Shown: positions 57,901 through 64,000 of the stretch, piece by piece
Numbering within the stretch: position 1 is the first letter of the stretch
Layout: every line of letters starts with the position of its first letter
Assembly: GCA_011009095.1 (NCBI GenBank)
Contig: VTPC01090551.1
Span: forward strand, 37,553-101,552
Direction of reading: 5' to 3'
DNA length: 64,000 nucleotides
Origin: Ignelater luminosus
Taxonomy: Eukaryota > Arthropoda > Insecta > Coleoptera > Elateridae
Notes under the pieces: generated by a model
Seen by the model: the letters and a program-made list of their open reading frames with translations, nothing else
Told to the model about the DNA's origin: nothing
Database searches by the model: none
Made by a program: the position numbers and the translations under genes

Positions 57901-60900
57901 NNNNNNNNNNNNNNNNNNNNNNNNNNNNNNNNNNNNNNNNNNNNNNNNNNNNNNNNNNNNNNNNNNNNNNNNNNNNNNNNNNNNNNNNNNNNAAAAACTG
58001 TTCTAATTTAATTTTGACCATGTCGTAGGAGTCTTAGTGCCCTTAGCAGTTGCATGTGTCCATAGCAATCTTTACACTTTCAAGAAAATTTGATTTTAAA
58101 GAAACCTGTAGATTTCTATTGCCTGGAAATCTCGTTGCGTTCACAAAACTGTTCTTAATCCTAAGTTATACTTTGTAAAAATTAATTTCGACCGTCTTCT
58201 AGGTATTTTAACACCCTTATCAGATGTATGTATGAATAGGAATCTTCACACTTTCAAGAAAGTTTAGTTTCGATGAAATTCCTAAATTTCTATTGCCTGG
58301 AAGTTTCTCTATGTCCAAAAGGCTGTTCTAACCCCAAGTCAAAAATTGTAAATATTAGTGTTTGGTCATGTTTAATTTAATTTTGGTGTAGTTAGGAACT
58401 TAGGTAGTCCTTAGAAGTTTGATTTCAATGCAATGTGTACATGTCTATTGCCTGGAAGTCTATCTGTGTTCAGAAAACTGTTCTAATCCTACGTCAAATA
58501 ATAAAAAAAGTAGTGTTTTACCGTGGTGTAGTAGTCTTGGTACCGTTAGTGGATCTATGTGGCCCTATCACCTTCTACACTTTCAAGAAAGTTTGGTTTT
58601 AATTCAACGTGTAGATTTAAGGACCTGGAAGTCTTCCCGTGTTCAGAAGGTTGTTCTAACCTGAGTCAAACATTGTAACAAATAGTGTTTGACAATGGTG
58701 TAGTAGTCTTGGTGCCGTTAGTAGATCTACACTTCCACACTTTCAAGAAACTTTGGTTTTAATTCAGTGTGTAGACTTTTATGGTCAGGAAGTTTCTCTC
58801 TGTGGTTCAGAAAACTGTTCTAATATATAATAATAATAACATAGTGTTTGACCATGGTGTAGTAAGTCTTGGTGCAATAGTAGACTTATGAGTCGGTACC
58901 AACTTCCACACATTCAAACAAGTTTGGTTTCAATGCAATCTGTAAATGTCTATTGCCTAAAAGTCTGTTGGAGTTATAAAACTATTGTAAAAGTTCTAAA
59001 ATCAAACATAGCCAACATTAATGTTTGACCATTTTGTAGGAGTTTTAGCGCCGTTAGTCGCTATGTGTTCTAATCGTAGATTAAACATGGTAAAGATTAG
59101 TCTGGACCATCCTATAAGAATTCTAGTGTCTTTAGCAGTTCTATGTGTCCTCAGTAGCTTTTACGTGTTCAAAAATGTTTGGTTTCAATGCAATTTGTAA
59201 ATTTATATTGCCTGTAAGTCTCTATGTGTTTAGAAAACTGTTCTAAACGTAGATCAAACTTTGCAAAAATTTAACTGGACTATGTTGTAGGAATTCTAGC
59301 ATCATTAGTAGTTCTATGTGTCTTCGGCAGCTTTTACGTGTTCAAGAAAGTTTGAATACAATGTGTGGATTTCTATTACCCAGAAGTCTCCCAGAGTTCA
59401 AAAAACTGTTCTAATAAAAGTAAAGCATTGTAGAAATTATTGATCGACCATGTTGCAAAAATTTTGGTGCCGTTAGGAGTTCTATATGTACTTAGCAAGC
59501 TTTACAATTCGAAAAAAGTTACGTAAAAGCAGTTTGTAATCGTTTTTGCTTCTGGAACCTCTGAGTTCGAGAAACTATTCTATTCCAAAGTGCAAACTAT
59601 AAAAACTAATATTTATTCATGATGTAAAGAGTTTTGGTGTCATTAGAAGTTCCTTGTTCTTAGCAATCATTACAATTTCAAGGAAATTAAGTTTCAAAGC
59701 AATTTGTAATGTTTTATATTTTGGAAGTTACCAAGAGTTCAAAAAACTGTTCTAACCCAAAGTGCAGATATTGAAAAGAGTAACGTTTGTCGATGATTAG
59801 GTTTGAAGTCGTTAGAAGTTGTATGTGTCATCAACAAGCCTTAGAATTTCAAGTGAGTTTTCATAGCAATGTGTCATTTCTCTTCTATGTTTTGAGAGCC
59901 TCTCAGAGCTTCAGAAACTGTTCTAATCCTAAGTATAAATATCGAAAGCAACAATATTTGTCTATGATATAGGAGTTTTGGTGCCGTTTGTAGTTCTGTG
60001 TGTGCTTAGCAAGCCTTACAATTTCAAGCAAGTTAAGTTTCAAAGCAAATTGTGATCTCCTGTTCTAGGAGTCTCCTAAAGTTTGAGAAATGTTCTAACC
60101 CCAAATGCAAATGTCTGATAAGCTGATATTTGTTCATAATGTAGAAGTTTTGATAGCGTTAGCTGTTCCATGTGCTCCTAACAGCCCGAGCAAGTTTGAT
60201 TTCGATGGAATTCATGATTTTCTACTCTTTGGAAGTCTCTGAGCTCAAAGAAATGTTCTAATTCCAACTGAAAATATAGAAAAAAACTAATACCGTCCAC
60301 GATGAAGAAGTTTTGATACCAGTAGCAGTTCCATGTGTTCTTAGTAGTCATTACAATTTTCATTCTATATTCTTTTGGAATCTCTCTGAGCTCGAAAAGC
60401 TGTTTTAATCCTTAGTACAAATATTGAAAAAGCTAACCCCTTCACGATATAGGAATCTTGATATGCTTAGCAGTTTTATGTGCCCTTATAGCAGTCCTTA
60501 CAATCTCAATCAAGTTTGATTTCGGTGCAATTTATAGTTTTCCGTTCTCTCCGAGTTTTTTCCAGTTCGAAAAACTGTTCTAACCTTAAGTGCAAATATT
60601 GAAAAGACTACTATCGTCCATGATGCAGGAATTTTGATACCGTTAACAGTTCTATGTATCCTTGGCAGCCTTTACAATTAATAAAGTTTGCTTTCGATGC
60701 AATTTATAATAGTCTATTCTTTAAGGGTCTCTCTAAACTCAAAAAACTGTTCTAATCCTAAGAACAAATATTGAGAAAGCTAACCCTTTCATAATATAGG
60801 AATTTTAACACGCCTAGCAGTTTTATGTGCCCTTATAGCAGTCCTTACAATCTCAATCAAGTTTGATTTCGGTGCAATTTGTAATTTTCCATTCTCTCGG

Positions 60901-62285
60901 AATTTCTCCGAGTTCGAAAAACTGTTCTAATCCTAAGCACAAATATTGAAAACACTAATATTGTCCATGATGTAGAAATTTTAATACCGTTAGCGATTCT
61001 ATGTGTCCTTAGTAGTTCTTACAATTTCAATAAAGTTCGTTTTCGATGCAAGTTATAATTGTCTATTCTTTGAGAGTCTCCCTAAACTCGAAAAACTGTT
61101 CTAATCCTAAGTGCAAATATTGCAAAGACTAATATTGTTCATGATGTAGGAATTTTGATACCGTTAGCAGTTCTAGGTGTCCTAAGAGACGTTTACAATT
61201 TCAATAAAGTTCGTTTTAGATGCAATTTAGAATTGTCTATTCTTTGAGAGTTTCTCGCAACTCGAAAAATTATTCTAATCCTAAGTACAAATATTGAGAA
61301 AACTAACCCCTTCACAATACAGGAATTTTGACACGCCCTGCAGTTTTATGTGCCTTTATAGCAGTCCTTACAATCTCAATCAAGTTTGATTTCGGTGCAA
61401 TTTGTAATTTTCCGTTCTCTCAGAGTTTCTTCCAGTTCGAAAAACTGTTCTAATCCTAAGTTTAAATATTGAAAAGACTAATATTGTCCATGATGTAGGA
61501 ATTTTAATACCGTTAGCGATTCTATGTGTCCTTAGTAGCTCTTACAATTTCAATAAAGTTCGTTTTCGATGCAAGTTATAATTGTATATTCTTTGAGAGT
61601 CTCCCTAAACTCGAAAAACTGTTCTAATCCTTAGTACAAATATTGAAAAAGCTAACCCCTTCACGATATAGGAATCTTGATATGCTTAGCAGTTTTGTGT
61701 GCCCTTATAGCAGTTCTCACAACCTCAATCAAGTTTGATTTCAGTGCACTTTATAATTCTCCTTTCTCTGGGAGTCTCTATGAGCTCAAAAAACTGTTCT
61801 AATCCTAAGTGCAAATATTGAAAAGACGAGTATTGTCCATGATGTAGGAATTTTGATAGCGTTAGCGGTTCTACGTGTCCTTAGTGGCTCTTACAATTTC
61901 AATCAAGTTTGTTTACGATGCAATTTATAATTTTCTATTCTTTGAGATCTCTCTAAACTCAAAAAATTGTTCTAATCCTAAATGCAGATATTGAGAAAAC
62001 TAATACTGTCTATGATATAGGGATTTTGATACGGTGAACAGTTCCAAGTGCCCTTATAGTAGTCCTTACAATCTCAATCAAGCTTGATTTCGGTGTAATT
62101 TATGATTTTCCTTTCTCTCCTTTTTTGATTTTCTATTCTTTGGAAATGATTTTAGTTCGAAGACTGTTCTAAATTAACAACAAACACTGTAAAACTATTT
62201 TTTAATGATGTTGAAGTTTTGATACCGTTAACAGTTCTATGTATCCTTAGCAGCACTTATAGTTCCATTAAAGTTAGATAAAAAA
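54960..62285. repeat. About 170-bp satellite array with dimeric higher-order units
   Basis: The word AAACTGTTCTAATCCTAAG recurs at 55807, 55977, 56149, 56323, 56483, 56655, 56824, 56998, 57166, 57340, 57503, 57677 and onward to about 62165, 160-174 bases apart. This gives about 43 units. Other conserved blocks are TTTCAAGAAAGTTTGGTTTC, GATGCAATGTGTAGATTTCT, TTGCCTGGAAGTCTC and TAGCAGTTCTATGTGTCC. In 57.0-57.75 kb odd and even units differ, giving about 338-bp dimers. In 60.4-62.1 kb a variant with GCCCTTATAGCAGTCC recurs at about 60482, 60829, 61352, 61701 and 62050, mostly every second unit. Open frames inside are by-products. Confidence 0.95.
57753..57992. other. Assembly gap, 240 N
   Basis: 240 undetermined bases inside the satellite; both flanks are satellite monomers. 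Confidence 1.
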
Positions 62286-64000
62286 TTTTTTGCAACTATC
62301 GAAGTTTAAAACATACAGAGGATCTTTAAGGAATCTCGATTTTAATATGAATGTTTCCTCTTGTACTATTTTTTCTACACGGTGTTTCATATTCGAAAAA
62401 TTCGTCAGAAAAGTTTTCTTCGTATCACCAACACTAATTTAAGATCGCAATGTACAAAAGCCAACCTTCCCATAAATAAATATCTTGAGAAAGTCATTGT
62501 TTTGCATAAATACTACACGCTTGGAAAATATATTTTCCATAAATATTATAACTCACGTCAGCAAGACAATAAAATACGAAATAATTAAGAAATTCCATCG
62601 GTTAACGTATGTATAATTTATACAACATAAATTCGATAAAAAAAAGCGAGTGTGCATAAATCGCGAAAAACTTTTACTTTTCTCTCTCTCTCCGCAATTG
62701 TGGGAACATGGTAACCTTGCATTTGAAAACTCTACATAATTCACCGATTAAGTGCAATTAAAAAAGAACACAAAATAATCGTTCAAAAGAGAAACAATGG
62801 TAACAATAATAATGGAAGGCGTTGGCGTAATGCAAAATGGTAGTGTAACTGTTAAACACATACGTATTCTTTCCTTTGTTGTTGTTTTGAAACCTCACAG
62901 CAATAAATAAGTTAGAAAGTGAGATTTGAATAAACTGCTAACACATTAAGTATGATGTAATAATAAATTATAACATTTATAACAAAGAAAATCTTCTGAA
63001 TACATTAAAGTTTGTTATTGTACATCAAAACATACACACACGCACTAATCCATGGTATAAAGAGTGTTAATCATGAATTTGAAATGGGTGACGTTTTGGT
63101 TTTCTTCTTTCATTTGAAATTAATTCGTGATCTATCTAGTTTACCGTAGATCACCTGTAATTGATGACTATAATGGATCATGATCACGACTTTACCGTTT
63201 TAGCTAGGATTTTGTAACAATAAGCATAGAGAGAGGCATATCTAGGTGGAATTAAATAAATTAAATGCTGGACTCGTTTTATCTTTACGAGAGATAATAA
63301 CGCCAGGATTGTAAATTTCTGCTTCGTGTATGCGCATATAAATTAATTAAAATGCTGTTAAAACCTGAATGTGAAGGTCTTCTTGAGACGTTCCATAAGA
63401 ATTACATTGTTAAATCCTTTTACACATTATGTAAAGTGTATTTACCTACTTGTTTTGTGCTTATTTTAAAGTTGTCCTGTATAATTTACTTGCAGATAAT
63501 CTCAAGAGAGAGAGCATACTAATAGGATAATTCCAAACAAGTAGGCATTGTTAGTTTGTATAATGTTACAGAAGGAAAGCTAATAAATATACATTTTTGG
63601 GTTATTGATGTTTATACTGCAATTATAAACATCTACCCATGCATCAGAAGTTTGTAAACACCACTAGATGCTTATTCATATACTACAGAAGCAAGGTTAT
63701 GTTGTGTTAGGTCAGTACTTGTACTGATGATCAATGTTTGTGCTTCTATTTTAAACACAATAACAAACGAATGAATAATAAACAGACAAATAAGGCGGTT
63801 GAACGAACTGAAGGTGACCATTACAACTGGAAAATCAGAGATCGATTTTCAAAAATAGATCTGTTATCTCTTGAAATAATTTATTTTTTATGATTTTCTT
63901 TAGAAAGAGAGAGATTCTGTTTAAATATCCCAAAAACTTAAACTCAAAACTTATCCAAATGAGTAATTCCAAAGGGTATTTTGGGCTTGATTTTTGCAGT
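62286..64000. other. AT-rich DNA, no gene recognised
   Basis: No domain, RNA gene or mobile element is identifiable in the last 1.7 kb. Confidence 0.5.

Noticed and set aside
1..64000. CRISPR array, bacterial operon or prophage
   Set aside because: The repeats are contiguous satellites without spacer/repeat alternation, and splice-like signals and transposon types are eukaryotic.

Overview
The window is AT-rich eukaryotic DNA, most likely from an insect. Short TTAGG-type blocks, which is the insect telomere motif, sit beside R1-clade retrotransposon remains. There are also relics of insect-type piggyBac, Tc1/mariner, jerky/Tigger and several LINE families. No intact protein-coding host gene, tRNA, rRNA or CRISPR array can be supported. 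Nearly all open frames longer than about 60 codons fall either in repeats or in decayed transposon genes. Class-level taxonomy is inference; I cannot name a species.

Layout. 1-2 kb: unremarkable. 2.0-3.5 kb: degenerate local repeat. 3.5-5.5 kb: 5'-truncated LINE on the minus strand, ending in an AAGT-repeat tail. 8.6-9.6 kb: a 9-bp-period minisatellite that reverses strand halfway, making a large imperfect inverted repeat. 14.1-18.6 kb: two truncated R1-clade LINE copies in the same orientation, bounded by three TTAGG-like blocks. 21.6-24.9 kb: about 105-bp satellite of two alternating monomer types, interrupted by a LINE 3' fragment with a GAA-rich tail. 28.9-31.5 kb: a second tandem array with a 767-bp higher-order repeat and a 170-base assembly gap. 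34.8-35.7 kb: an 884-bp foldback element with TA flanks and very long inverted ends. 36.6-37.9 kb: dead jerky/Tigger-like transposase carrying a nested 327-bp MITE. 38.7-39.3 kb: RNase H fragment of another LINE. 39.9-41.0 kb: GC-rich island of unknown origin. 41.2-41.9 kb: mariner relic. 45.2 kb: half copy of the foldback family. 47.1-48.9 kb: full-length piggyBac-like element with both ends and TTAA flanks but a dead transposase. 55.0-62.3 kb: about 170-bp satellite with dimeric higher-order units and a 240-base gap.

Possible host signals are few: a 66-base minus-strand segment at 34333-34398 with very good splice sites, a GC-rich stretch at 33655-34020, and a promoter-like segment with a TATA box and GAGA motif at 54160-54430. 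They could belong to a gene whose large introns or flanks make up this window, but none is proven.

The window therefore reads as repeat-dense intergenic, intronic or heterochromatin-border DNA. I did not find a convincing new biological system. The most distinctive items are the TTAGG-bounded R1-clade pair, the strand-switching 9-bp minisatellite, the A/B dimer satellite with palindromic cores, and the piggyBac-like element with preserved ends.
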